NCBI GenBank assembly: GCA_016271365.2
Contig: JADMNL010000028.1
Location: 94,581,501-94,645,500 of the forward strand
Length of the DNA stretch: 64,000 bases
Reading direction: 5' to 3'
From: Neoceratodus forsteri
Lineage: Eukaryota; Chordata; Ceratodontiformes; Ceratodontidae
The notes beneath the pieces were generated by a model that made no database searches, was not told the origin of the DNA, and was given only the letters and a program-made list of their open reading frames with translations. Below are positions 20,775 to 32,455 of this stretch, piece by piece. A program made the position numbers and the translations under genes. Positions within the stretch are counted from its first letter, which is position 1, and each line of letters opens with the position of its first letter.

Positions 20775-22110
20775 ACCCAAGAATAGAAGCACTCTGGATA
20801 GGGGAGCCAATACCAGTCCATTCACAGAAGAAAGCGTGCTAAAAGAACTCCTAAAACTGAAGATGGACAAAGAAATGGGGCCTGACAGAATTCACCCCAG
20901 AATTTAAAAAAACGAAGGGGTGAACTAGTGACACCAGTGACTACCATTTTTAACAAATCATGGGAGGATGGTGTAATACCTGAGGACTGGAGGAGGGTAG
21001 ATATGATTCCCCTTCACAAAAGTGGGCTCAAGACAGAAGCAGGAAACTACAGACCTGTTAGTTTGACCTCAGTGGTGGGGAAAATGATGGAATCACTTCT
21101 GAAGGAAAGAATTGTTGAGTACCTAGAGGCCAGCAGGGCACAGGACCCAAGGCAGCATAGATTCACAGCGAGAAGGTCATATTAGACAAATCTAATAGAT
21201 TTCTTTGACTGGGGGACCAAAGCAGTAGACCAGGGAAGGGCTGTGGACATGGCTTACCTAGACTTTAGCAAGGCATTTGACACAGTCCCATACAAAAGAT
21301 TAATAAACAAGTTAGCCAGCCCGGGAATGGGTTCCAGGGTTGTAGCCTGGGTAAAACACTGGCTGGACAACAGGACACAGAGGATAATAGTAAATGGAGT
21401 AAATGCAGAAGAAAGAGGGTTACTAGTGGGGTACTGCAGGGTTCAGTACTGGGACCGGTCCTCTTCCATGTCTTTATAGGTGACATTGCAAAGGGACTGG
21501 AAGAAAATTATGCCTCTTTGCAGACAACACAAAGATCTGCAACCGAGTTGATACACGGGGGTGGAAAGCATGAGAAGGGACCTGGCAAGGTTGGAGGAAT
21601 GGTCAAACGTATGGCAGCTTAGATTCAATGTAGAGAGCAAAGTGATGCACCTGGGAAACAAAAACAGGGAAGAGTACACAATGGGGTGAGATACTAACAA
21701 CAACAAAAATGGAAAGGGCCTGGGGGTAGTCATATCAGATGACTTAAAGGTAGGCAAGCAATGTGAGAAGGCAGTAAGGAGGGCTGGGGTGATACTGAGA
21801 GACATCACCGGTAGAAAACAGGAAGTTGTTATCCCTCTATACAGACAGTTGGTGAGACCCCATCTGGAATACTGTGTGCAGTTCTGGAGACCCCATCTCT
21901 GCAAGGATATAGACAGGATGGAGGCAGTCCAGTGGAGGGCAACTAAAATGGTGTAAGGTCTGCACCAGAAGCCATACAAAGAGAAACTAAAGGAGCTTAA
22001 TATGTATACCCTCAATGAAAGGAGGGAGGAGGGAGGAGGGACATGATAGAAGCATTTAAGTACCTCAAGGGAATGAACAATGTCACAAAAACACAAGAAA
22101 AGACATCAAC
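20775..22110 (+). pseudogene. CR1 reverse transcriptase and C-terminal part (copy B)
   Basis: Continues the CR1 after the nested LINE: VTTIFNKSWEDGVIPEDWRR, NYRPVSLTSVVGKMMESLLK, AYLDFSKAFDTVPYKRL and RGLLVGYCRVQYWDRSSS ([13 protein letters not shown] after a one-base loss). The catalytic box is CLFADNTKIC, with the second Asp changed to Asn at 21525-21528. The C-terminal PLYRQLVRPHLEYCVQFWRP follows at 21830. Several stops; inactive. Confidence 0.8.
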
Positions 22111-22452
22111 AATGTCCAAGAGGGTAGCATCTTTTAGAAATAGAGATGTGCAAGAACAAGAGGGCACAATTTGAAAATAGAGGGGGGACGACTCAGGGGC
22201 AACGTGAGGAAGTATTTTTTTCATGGCGAGGGTAGTGGATGCATGGAGCAGCCTTCCTGAGGAGGTCGTAGGGTCAAAAACAGTAGCGGATTTCAAGAAT
22301 GCATGGGACAGACATAAAGCAGTTCTAGCGGGGGTTAGGAGGAAGTAGGCTGTTGGTTAACTAGGATCTGCAGCTTATCCAATAGCTAGGGAAATGGGCA
22401 GACTGGGTGGGCCAGGCAGTCCTTATGTGCCATTAAAGTCTATGTTTCTATG

Positions 22453-23460
22453 TCAGTTATGGGACAGATTCAGGAATCTTGAGAACTGAGGCCTCTGCAA
22501 AAACCTCTGCGTCACTGGATTTCCGGAGGGGGTGGAAGGAAAGGACACTAATAGCTTTCTTCAGCAAGTTCTCCCGATCATCCTTAACTACCAATGGCCT
22601 GACCCTCTCGAGCTCGAGGTCTCACATTGTTCCCTTGCCCTGCCACCAAAGCCCAGACAGAGATCCCACCAATACACATCAAATTCCTAAGATTTCCAGT
22701 CAAAGAGTGGGCCATGCAGCTGGCCTGTGAAAGGGGCCCACAGATGTGGCATGGACACCAGATACAGATTTATCCAGAATTTCCCCAGCATTTACCAAGT
22801 GCCAGTAGGCCTATACCTGGGCCAGACATGCCCTGATGCAACTGAAGGTCCCATATAGAACGAGGCACCCTGCTATACTCTGGATTTTGAGGAATGGGGT
22901 CTCCCACTCCATCCACAAGCTGGAGGCCACCAAGGAATTTATTCTCCGATCACATCCAGAGGCCCACCAGCCAGACGCTTGAGAGGTCCTGCTGGAGATG
23001 GACATGGCCTCAGTCCTCACATGTTATCCTGAGACCCAGTGGGTCCCTCCTGCACAGTATGAGGAACCACCTGACAAGGATCCCTGGCAGATGACTTTCA
23101 GAAGACAGGGAGAGGATCTTCCAAAAAGAAAGCTAAAGACGAAAGGAACACATCCTCTCCCCTACAAGACTCTGGAGCCAAAGTCACAGCAAAGAGGAGA
23201 TGCTTCTTCTGAGAACTCAGAAAGAGAGATTGCCAGGAGATTTGATCCCCTCCGCAAGGCAACCTCTGGTCCCAACCAATACCTCAAGCCACAATGACCC
23301 AGACAAGAAGTTGCCACTAATCCTCCAACCACCCGACCAGTGGAGCCTCAACCTGAGGTCACTCCCCTCTTGCTCAGCACACATCCCAGCTTGGAAGCTC
23401 ATGTCATGACATACAATGCAGCAGCTGCCACTGAGAACACTGAACCAAAAGACGGTAAAC
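22453..23460 (+). pseudogene. L1 ORF1, RNA-binding and C-terminal domains
   Basis: The frame QLWDRFRNLEN, then CVTGFPEGVEGKDTNSFLQQ and VLPIILNYQWPDPLELE matches the RRM region of L1 ORF1 (LEN-R-R...GxPEG). The C-terminal domain is next: IPPIHIKFLRFPVKEWAMQL, ACERGPQMW and QIQIYPEFP. The usual arginines after LEN are replaced by a stop. The tail after about 22990 is decayed. It joins the N-terminal half at 15300 when CR1 B is removed. Confidence 0.8.
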
Positions 23461-24780
23461 ACCAGGGCTGAACAAATCCACTATGAGACTGTTTTTCTAA
23501 GAGAAAATGTCACATTTCAAATGACTATTCCCCCTGTTGGTAACTGGTCCGTCCTCCCTGCTTGACCAACGGTACAATCAGACCCCCTGATCAATTATGT
23601 CTTGCCTGCAACCCTTCTTGTAATTTAAAAGGCCATGCCCTACAGAACACAGACTCAGTGTATCCTTTTTCCATCTATAAGCCTGAACTGGGTCACTATC
23701 CCCTTTTAGGGTTCTGAATGACTCTTTGCATGCTGCTAATTGATGGTCTGTTGTCTGTATTTTTGTTTTCCACTTGGCATGTTCCCTGTAACAAATATAT
23801 AGCACAGGGGGATGCTGTGAATTCTGTCCCTGAACCAAGCCTGCTACCTTAATGACTACCTCCTGCCCAAGAGAGGTACATAGTTTTACTGCTACACTTC
23901 TGGTCTGTAACTAAGTTCAGACCAATAAATGGTCATCTGCATTCACTTGGTGTGCACTATGTTTGCGCATTGTCTGTGAGGATCCAGAACAGGTTCCTCT
24001 ACAGAATGACCTTGACCCCTGGGACACTAGCTGCAGCAACAGATATCCTTGAACTCTGCCTCACTACCTTGAGGTTTCAGCTTAACCCCACCATACTCGT
24101 CAAGTGCCTTGGGGGCGTACATGAAAACCTCACTTCTTGAAGCACTGCAGGTGGCCTACTGTATCCTGCAGCATCTTCAACAACTCTGCCTTCTGTGGTT
24201 CTTAGTACCTTTCACTCCTAAGGTCCAGCTAAGCCAAATATACTGACCATCCCGTGTTAACAGATTCCTAAGGGCTCACTTTGCTTTTTAAGTTACTAAT
24301 TTTTGCTATTTCTAACGATTGTTTGGGGGTTGCCATATCTTGAACCCATTCCAGTCAACTGGATGGCTCCAAAGCTCAGACACAGCATATGGTTTTGTGG
24401 TTCTGCCAGGTATACGCTTTGTTTCAAGTTATATGGACTACCACTTTTACAGTGTGATTGCAGATTTTTATCTTCCTCGTTGGGAAGGTTTCTGGTTAGT
24501 GCAACTATGTAGTTACTGCTTCAACACAGCCGTGATTAGTGTTTTATCTGTGCCTCTGGCTGTAGCTTGGTTTCTACATCAGATTACATCTTCTTACCTC
24601 CCTTCTATCTTTACATGTATTACCCTGCATCCCCCTGCCCCACTACAATACTATTCATCCACCATATACTTGGCACACACTCAAAGATGATGGACTGAAA
24701 CCAAGTTACACTGAATGTAGGTTCTAAGCTCTCCCACAGAACAGTAAACAGGTGCTGGTGCATTTAAAACTACTGTGGAG
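23461..24780 (+). other. L1 inter-ORF region, unclear content
   Basis: This lies between the L1 ORF1 end and the first recognisable endonuclease residues. About 1.3 kb is longer than the usual L1 spacer, so it may include an unrecognised insertion, for example 23480-24300, where no L1 similarity is visible. AATAAA occurs at 23922-23927. No open frame with recognisable domains. Confidence 0.35.
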
Positions 24781-25640
24781 TGTAATGGCCTTTCTACAAC
24801 AACTCAAACTGTCATCAATCAGAACATGTAAATTACAGAGGGAATGGGTGGGGTTAAAAATCCATAACACTTTTTCCTCTGCTAAAAGATGGATCTCCAT
24901 ACTTATAACCATAACAATCTAAAATGGCACAGTTTCTCCATGGCTGTGGATACTGAGGGCCGTTGGCTGATGGCTCACATATCTATCCCCGAGGGTCCCC
25001 TAATTTTGCTTAGTCAGAATGCCCCTAATGAGGATGACCCTAAGTTTTACTCCCACTTTAGTGAGAAGGTTTCAAATTTCAACACCCCTCTGGCTTCAGT
25101 CATTGCAGGCAGAGATATCAGCCTTGCCCTAGACCCCTAGTGGAGAGGTCTTCCTTATCCCAGGAACCCACTGAGTGGCTGCTGCCCTTAAAGACCTAGC
25201 CCATGAGCACAGTAAGATGGCTGTCTGGTGGTTAATGCCCCCAGACACTAGGGGTTATAACTAGTACTCATCGATCCACCTCTCTTTTAGCCACACAAAT
25301 GCCTAGTTTACTTCACCTCACATACGTCAGATTACTATGGACGTGCATACACATCTTATTGTCATCTCAGACCATGCTCCTGTTTCCTTGACAATCCTCT
25401 GTCATCCATCTCCTAAATCCTGCTCCTGGAGACTGGACCCCTTTCTGCTCAACTACCCCAATTTTATCCCATGGGTTAAGCATGAAATCCAGGAATTCCT
25501 GACACTCAATAACAATGAGGAGCTCTATGAGAATACCCTGTGCGATGCCATGAAAGTCTTCCTTCAAGGGTGCATTACAGAAAACACTGCACAGGCACAA
25601 ACAAAGGGAGCTAGAGGCCCAGACTTATGAAAATAAACTA
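24780..25640 (+). pseudogene. L1 endonuclease domain
   Basis: Recognisable parts are WVG-KIHNTFSSAKRWISIL (normally RGVSIL), TEGRWLMAHISIPEGPLILL, SQNAPNEDDPKFYSHFSEKV (YAPN motif), and IVISDHAPVSLTI with the SDH box at 25360-25390. The following WRLDPFLLNYPNFIPWVKHE is the standard L1 stretch after the nuclease. Frames change at least three times. This enzyme would nick the target DNA. Confidence 0.75.
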
Positions 25641-25875
25641 AAGGAGCTGGAAGTAAAATATAAGGCCGATCCACGTGGGGACCCTTCTGAGATGATCAAA
25701 ATCAGAACCCAACTGAATTCCCACTGTACAAGGAAGACGGAGCTAGCCCTCCTCCGCACCCAGCACTAAATACTGGGAAGGAGGTGAACACTCTAGCAAG
25801 GTCCTGGCTTATGAGTTGAGGAAACTGCAGGCTGTTAAGACACATTCCTGGGCTGCGTGACTCATCTGAATCCCT

Positions 25876-27966
25876 TTGAAAAAGTCCTGCAGAAATCAAC
25901 CCGGTTATGTAAGATTTCTTTGCAAGCCTCTACAAAGCTCAGGCCCATCCCACCCGGAACAAACTGCAGCCTTCTTAAACCACATCCCTCTTCCTGTTAT
26001 CTCTGAGCAGCAAGCTGCCACCCTGGATGCACCCATCTCCCTCCCCAAAGTCACCCAGGCCATTTTATCACTGAATAAAAACAAATCCCCAGGTGGTGAT
26101 TGGTTTCCTGTCGACTTCTACCATGCACTTCATGATTTCCTTTCACCTTTACTATTTTGGGTCTTCCAGTACTCACTCCAGGACCACTCCCTTCCCTCTT
26201 CCACTAGAGTGGCAATCATTACTGTCCTTCCAAAGATCCAAAGAAGGGGAAAGATCCAACTTCCCCGCCAGCTATCACCCCATCTCCCTTATTAATCTGG
26301 ATGCCAGGATCTTTGCTAACATTTGGTTCACCAGGCTAGAATAAGTCCTTCCCACCTTAATACACCCCTCGCAGGTGAGATTTGTAAAAGGAGAACTCAG
26401 CTCAGGTCACCTCTGTATCCTCCTCAACTTCCATCATCTGGCAAAACCCTGCCCTACCCCTGCTGCATCCCTCACAATCTATTTCAAAAAGGCCTTTGAC
26501 TCTATCGAATGGCCATTGCTTTTTGAGGCTATAAGTAGAGCTGGCTTGGGCCCTCTTCTCTCAGCAGGAGTCCAAACTCTATACACTGACCTGATAGCAG
26601 AGGCCTTAAAGAGCTAGTGGAGCCAAAACAGGCAGACAGGAAAATAATACACATTTTAACTAGTAGTCAGTAGTAACTTTGTATTTCTAGTGTATTTTTC
26701 TTTATCCTTTTGCTCATCAGAAAGTCTTCTAAGTGACAATATTATGCTAAGCGTGTCGAACAGCTCTTAGCCTGGCAGTTGACATATCTAACTCTAATGC
26801 CCCAAACTACATCATCAGCAGTGATCTCACTGACAGTGACATCACAGGTGAATGACCTGGCAGTCACTCACTTGCTGTTCCTAAGAAGCAGTGATGTCAC
26901 AGTAAGTGAAGTCACAATGCTGATGATGCAGTGTGGGGCAATAGAGCAAGCTACGCCAGCTGCAAGGCTAAGAGCTGTTCCACACATCACACCTACTAAC
27001 ATCAGGTAAAACATCTTCTAATTAAACAAAGGGAAAGGAAAAAGTACCTCAGAATAAAAGGTAATGGTTGGCTGCTTTTAAAATCTAATAGTTTTAGGCA
27101 GTACACTATCTCTTTAACCAACAACCTCCTTTCCCAATCCATCTCTCTTTACAGGACCACCAGGGTTGCCCTCTCTCCCCTCTACTGTTTCTCCTGGCAA
27201 TTGAGCCCATGGCCCTTTCACTCAGAACTAATCCTGCCATATGGATTTCCTCCCCAACCTCTGAGTATAACTTCCTCCTATCTGCGGACAATTTACTAGT
27301 CCTTGTAAAGAATGCCCCTATGGCAATTCCACCACTATAATCCCTGCTGGAGGCTTACGCCCAAGTGTCAGACCTTAAGGTTAATCAAACTAAATCTCTG
27401 ATTTTACCCCTCAAATCACACTTTAAACCACATATTTTCCAAGGTACTCACTAGAAATGGGTGGATAAGGGATCTCCTACCTAGGAGTCACCGTCACCAG
27501 CACCCTCTCAGACATTGGTCCTGACAATGTTAAGGCTCTCCCACAAAATCTTCAAAGTGATACAGGGTGCTAAAAAGTTCTACGCCTTTCTATCTCAGGG
27601 AAGATAACTGCCATTAAAATGATGCTTGCTTCCAAAGTTCTGTATCTCCTTGCACACCTAGCCATACCCACTGCTGATTCATGGTTTGATAAGCTCGACC
27701 AACTGATGTGCCAGTTTTCATGGGAAGGCAAGCCACCACAGTTTAGTAAAGGAAAACTTACAAAAAAAAAAAAAAAGATTGGTCTGAGGGTGGATGGGGC
27801 CTCCTCTTCTTTAAACAGTATCACCTGGCATTTATTTCCTCTCAAGTCATCCACTGGTTTTCCCCACCCAATTCTCATACCCCACTCTGAGTCGATATTG
27901 AGGGGTGGGCCTTCTCTGCTACATGTCCACTGCTGGCTCTATATCCCAAGCCCACCTCCTTTAACT
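25876..27966 (+). pseudogene. L1 reverse transcriptase, split by a MITE
   Basis: ILSLNKNKSPGGDWFPVDFY, VAIITVLPKIQRRGK and IYFKKAFDSIEWPLLFEAIS give the fingers and palm. After the MITE at 26610-27113, QGCPLSPLLFLLAIEPMALS follows, and then the catalytic box as SADNLLVLV (normally FADD) at 27281-27295. The later ASKVLYLLAHLAIPTADSWF is the post-RT region. Both the first aromatic residue and the second Asp of the box are lost, so the enzyme is dead. Confidence 0.8.
26610..27113. mobile_element. TTAA MITE, copy 3, inside L1 RT
   Basis: Flanked by TTAA at 26606-26609 and 27114-27117. Ends are AGAGCTAGTG and, reversed, AGAGATAGTGTACTG. A larger imperfect palindrome fills the centre: AACAGCTCTTAGCC near 26759 and its complement near 26970, with TGACATCAC and GTGATGTCAC inside. 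Removing it and one TTAA rejoins the L1 reading (LYTDLIAEAL then QDHQGCPLSP). It shares ends and palindromic core with copies 1 and 2. Confidence 0.8.
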
Positions 27967-27969
27967 AAG

Positions 27970-29579
27970 TGTAACCCCCCTGCAAATGGGGGTTCCCAAA
28001 AGACTTCCAGGAGCTTGCTTGAATGCTCCAAGCCTGAATGGTGTTTGGCATTTAAGCCATTTATCAGTGAGTGTTTTTAGAGCCTCTGGTACTGTCTCTT
28101 TAAGAGCTGTCTGCTTGCAGACATAATTAGTTTGTATGGGGACTGTGTGCTTCTCTGAGTACCACTCGAGCTGCTGCCAATTCACTTCATTTTTGCAGTC
28201 ACTAGGAGTGCAAAGGAACCTATCTGAAAGATGTAACTGTTTGCCAGAAATTATTTAGAGTAATAATGAAATTGCAGTTTGTCTAACCTGCTTTCTTTGC
28301 AGTCAGAACTGTGTCTGCTAGTTCCCATTCTAGTTTTGAACTGCTGAACTGGACCAATCAGTGTGGGGTAAGCTAGCTCTAAAATGGTGCCTTGGACAAA
28401 TCAGAACTTGGACTCATAATCTGAGCCAGCCACAAGGGGATTGTATGGGCAGTGACTCTGGGAGATGTAGTTTAGACTTCCAGCACCTTTTGAATAACAG
28501 CAGCAGTCTATTGTGAGTGACAGCCAATCCAGTCAAGAACTGGGAGGAACTCAAAGGAAGTGCCGGTTTTGTCGGTTGGAGTTTCAGTTGAGCTTTGGCA
28601 GTGAAGAAGGAAGGAGCCCTGTGCTTTTTCAGTGTGCAGTTTTAGTCAAAAACGTGTAAGGCCCAGAGTTCCGGTCTGCAGCTTGTGTAACAGCTTGTTA
28701 GGACTGAATCCTCTGTGAAAAGAATCAAAGGATCTCTGAAGAGTAGAAACCAGGCTCACCCTGTAGAAGACTGGAGGAATTGCTGAAAATTGCACTCTGT
28801 CTGTCAGGAACTGAATCTGCTGTGTGTTCTCGGGTATTGTGCAGTAATTGCGATCGGATACAGATGCAGCCTGCCTGGTATAGTGCTTTCTTTATATGGA
28901 TGTGTGAAGAGGTTTGTGTACCTCAAGTGAGCCCTGCTGACATTGAAGGACCCTATCTTATTTGGAGGTCATTGAGTACTAATTCGGAGTCGCTCCCTGT
29001 TGAATTGCCACTTTAAATCCAAATGGAATTACTGTACTGCTGACTGTTTAATTCTCCTTTTCTCTGTGAAAGGGCCCTACCAGCTGCCCACGGTTTGGAC
29101 TAGCCACTAGGGCTTGGGTACCCAGGACAGTAACTGATAGGGATAGGCCTGTGCACAGAGCCATAGTAGATTATTAGAGTGATAAGCTAATTAACCTGAT
29201 TTCCCCTGTCCTTGTTATATCCCTAGATAAATCAGAGCTGCTTGTTTCAGCAAAGTTATACTGCCTGAGGTATTTGTCTATGTTAAAGTACTGTACTGTG
29301 ATTGTTGCACTGTATCTCATTTCACAGGAGGTCCCAGTGCGGAACCAGACCTGGGGTAAGTGTATACTGTGAAGGTAATTCCTGATATATTGTGTGGGCC
29401 ACTAGTGGGAAGAAAGGGGGGTTGCAGTGTCCCAGAGGGCTGTGACCAAGTTAGTTTAACTATTGCAAACCCTGACCTCTGGGTGGAGGCACCCGCCATT
29501 GGATCCAGGCCCCTCAACCTGTTAGTGGCAAATCAGGCAGGGGTAGTAGCCCCTGGGATAGCGCCATCTAGGGGTTACA
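27970..29579 (+). mobile_element. solo LTR-like element, copy 1 (1610 bp)
   Basis: Starts TGTAACCCCCC and ends GGGGTTACA (TG...CA, short inverted ends), flanked by TAAG at 27966-27969 and 29580-29583. A second copy with the same ends lies at 39565-41543. A polyadenylation-like CTAGATAAATCAG lies at about 29224. These features fit a solo LTR of an LTR retrotransposon or endogenous retrovirus; no internal gag or pol is attached. A conserved acceptor-donor pair occurs near the right end (29327 and 29356). The small open frames inside are not conserved between copies. Confidence 0.7.
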
Positions 29580-29583
29580 TAAG

Positions 29584-29790
29584 TATCACCCAATTATAAC
29601 TATTTCATTAAGGTGCTGGAGGAAAATGACCTCCGCCCTGGGAATGTCCCCTACCCCTCTACTGTATGCTCCTTTATGGAACAATCCCACTTTCACCATT
29701 GATAAAAAACCCATCCACTGGCCCCACTGGGAAAAAGCTGTGATTCACCAAGCACAAGATCTCTGCCCAGTGGGTCAGGCTTGCCTTTGT
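29584..29790 (+). pseudogene. L1 ORF2 C-terminal fragment
   Basis: ALWNNPTFTIDKKPIHWPHW and EKAVIHQAQDLCPVGQ correspond to the WNNP...W...G...DL stretch near the L1 ORF2 C-terminus. It is bracketed by the LTR on the left and the minus-strand CR1 on the right. It continues at about 33480. Confidence 0.7.
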
Positions 29791-30367
29791 ACATATAAGA
29801 ACATACAAGTTTGCCAGCAGAAAACAGACCACCCGGTCTATCCAAGTCTGCTCGAGTGTGTAGCTAGCACCCCTAGTTTGCAGCTGCCCCAACCCCCTCT
29901 CCTTTGTCATCCCACTGCCACCCCCCACCTCCCTCACCCTCACCCTCACTCTCCCCTGTTCTCTGTCCCATGCCCTTTTAAAGCTGTTCACAGATTTACA
30001 TGATACCACCCATTCTGGTATTGCATTCCATTTTGCTACCACCCTCTCCATGAAATAGTGTCTCCTCATTTCCCTCCTAAATCTTCCCCCTCTATTCTTA
30101 GCATATGCCCTCGGTGTCCCTCCTTAGCTCTGCCCCATCCTTACTGATTCCCCTCAGATACTAGAATATCTCTATCATGTCCCCCTATCCCTACTATCCT
30201 CCAGGGTGTACATATTCAGGTCTCCCAGCCTGCTCTCATAGTCTCTCCCCTCCATTCCACATATCATCTTCGTTGCTCTCCTCTGCAGCCCTTCCAGTTG
30301 CCTGATATCATGCTTCAGGTATGGCCTCCAAAACCGCAAACAATACTCCTAGTGCGAGCTTAACAGC

Positions 30368-31021
30368 TGTCGTCGCAAGTTCTCTTTACTGTCTATACTT
30401 TACCTTAGTTTTCTCTATAAACGCAATAACCACACCCAATGGTTATTCCAGTCGCAAGTTCTCTTTACTGTCTATACTTTACCTTAGTTTTCTCTATAAA
30501 CGCAATAATCACACCCAATGGTTATTCCAATAACACTTAGTTTATTAGCAGCACATATATGTGGGAGCCTCAGCTAAATGAGAGAGCTCCTCGATCATTG
30601 TTCACAGAAGCTTATATACCTTTGCAGTTTAACAGTCTAACAGTGATCTCATTTTACACATGCTTACAACAGCTTCTCCTTATCTCTAGCAAAAACCTCA
30701 GATTTAGCACTTTCCGTATAAGGAGTTGTTTTTCCATACTTACTATGTGTCTCCCCTTTATCTTAGTTACAACCAGCTGTATTTAGCTTCATTCAATTTT
30801 CAAGGTTCCTTATCTCTGTCAAACAACCTCCTTTGTTCTAGTCAGCACAAAACTTGTACATTCATTATGGCTGTTTTACAAAGCAGATAGTTTTAAAGCA
30901 TATGAGAGGCAACATGACTATATGGTTATAATTGCATATATAACAGTCATAGACCCTAAGGTACAATAAGCTTTAGGATATAAAGTTATTATACTTTAGG
31001 ATATATAAAAATTCCACCACA
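30368..31021 (-). mobile_element. solo LTR (654 bp) inside CR1 copy G
   Basis: Flanked by a perfect 4-bp duplication, CAGC at 30364-30367 and 31022-31025, with TG...CA ends. Removing it restores the CR1 reading LYRSL-LSSH-EYC. In minus orientation AATAAA lies about 170 bp before the end, as expected for an LTR. It contains a 79-bp tandem duplication (30372-30450 and 30451-30529) with one mismatch. No coding sequence. Consistent with a solo LTR left by recombination between the two LTRs of an endogenous element. Confidence 0.8.
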
Positions 31022-31249
31022 CAGCGACCTGTAGAGGGGCAAGATCACCTCTCTTCACCTGGATGAAAACTCCCTCACTATGCATTCCAGCATTTTGTTC
31101 GCTTTTGCAGCCACAGTTCTGCACTGGGCAGTGTTGTTCATGGTCCCTGTTACCATTACCCCTAGGTCCGTCTCCTCCTCAGTGATTTCCAGCTTAACCC
31201 CCCCAGCCAGTATTCTCTCCTTGGGTTCTTCACCCCAAAGTGCATAACC

Positions 31250-32158
31250 TTACACTTTTGCACTGAACCCCAGCTGCCACCTCTCTGACCACTCCTCTAG
31301 CTTGCTTAGGTCCCCCTGCAGCTGCTTCCATCCCTCCCCTCCATCCACCACTGCTCCCATTTTGGTGTCGTCTGCAAACAGACTTACCTTGCTCACCACC
31401 CCATGCACAATGTCTGATATGAAGAGCCCAAATAATACTGGTCCCAGCACAGAGCCCTGTGGCACCCTGCTTGTCACCAGTTTCGGAGTTGAGAGCTCCC
31501 CTCCCACCACTACCTGTTGCAGCCTCCCACTCAGCCAGTTTGTAATCCAGTTCATCATTTTGCCCCAACCCCTACACCAGTTAGGTTTCCCCCAAGCCGC
31601 CCATGAGGCACCGAATCAAAGGCCTTGCTGAAGTCCAAGAAAAGAACATCCACCACATGACCCTTATCCAGCTCACCTGTCACCCAGTCATAATATTGTA
31701 TCAGGCTGGTTTGACAAGACTTCCCCAAAATGAACCCGTGCTGCCTCACATCCTGGAGGACACTGTCCTCCAGGTATGACACCAGTCTTCCCTTTAGTAC
31801 TGTTTCCATGAGTTTGCACACTATGGAGGTGAGACTTACCGGACAATAATTACACGGTTCGTCCCTTGGCCCACTCTTTTGTAACGGCACTACATGTGCC
31901 ATCCTCCAGTCCAGTGGTACACATCCAGACTCCAGTGAGGTGCTGTAGAGATCTGCCAGCAGCTCTGCCAACACCTCTGCCATCTCCCTCAGCACCCTGG
32001 GGTGGATCCCATCTAGCCCTGGTGCCTTGTCTGCCTGCAGTCCTTCTAGAACTGTACCTCCCTGAATTCTTCCATCTGTGGCCTCCCCCATCCCACCCTC
32101 CCAGCTCACGTGGTAGCAGTCCCCTTTTCTTCCTTGAACACTGAGCAAAAGTATTCAT
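31250..32158 (-). pseudogene. CR1 reverse transcriptase (copy G)
   Basis: Two overlapping frames give [100 protein letters not shown] and the intact catalytic SLFADDTKMGAV (31360-31380). One frameshift near 31557 separates the halves. Catalytic residues are intact. Confidence 0.8.
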
Positions 32159-32455
32159 TCAATGCTTCCGCCTGTTCCTCCCCATTTTCCATCCACTCCC
32201 CACCCTTTTTTATCCTCGTTATTGTATCCTTACACTTCCTTTTCTCCCTGATGTGTCTGAAAGAGTGTCTCTCTCCCCCCCCCCCCCGTTAATTCCCTGC
32301 GCTAATTTCAGCTCCCTCTGGGTCCTGTCTTCCCTCACTTTTCTGGTCACCTCCCTGGATCATCTTGCATACTCCTCCCTGTCCCCTTCCTTCCCCATCT
32401 TCTATACCTCTGGTCACCTCTCATTTTGCCCTCACCACCTCCACTACCTCGCTGT

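Larger units (their letters stand above)
15301..22452 (+). mobile_element. CR1-type LINE (copy B), near full length
   Basis: Contains a 5' UTR, ORF1 with a zinc-finger and SGNH-esterase-like domain, ORF2 endonuclease, linker and RT, and a 3' end with GTCTATGTTTCTATG at 22440-22452. It is split by a minus-strand LINE at 18012-20766 with a GTACTT target duplication. The 5' edge is estimated from where L1 similarity stops and is uncertain by some tens of bases. The 3' edge is exact because L1 ORF1 resumes at 22453. Confidence 0.85.

Noticed and set aside
30372..30529. Tandem 79-bp units as a CRISPR-like array
   Set aside because: Only two units with no spacers; a tandem duplication within a solo LTR in vertebrate DNA.
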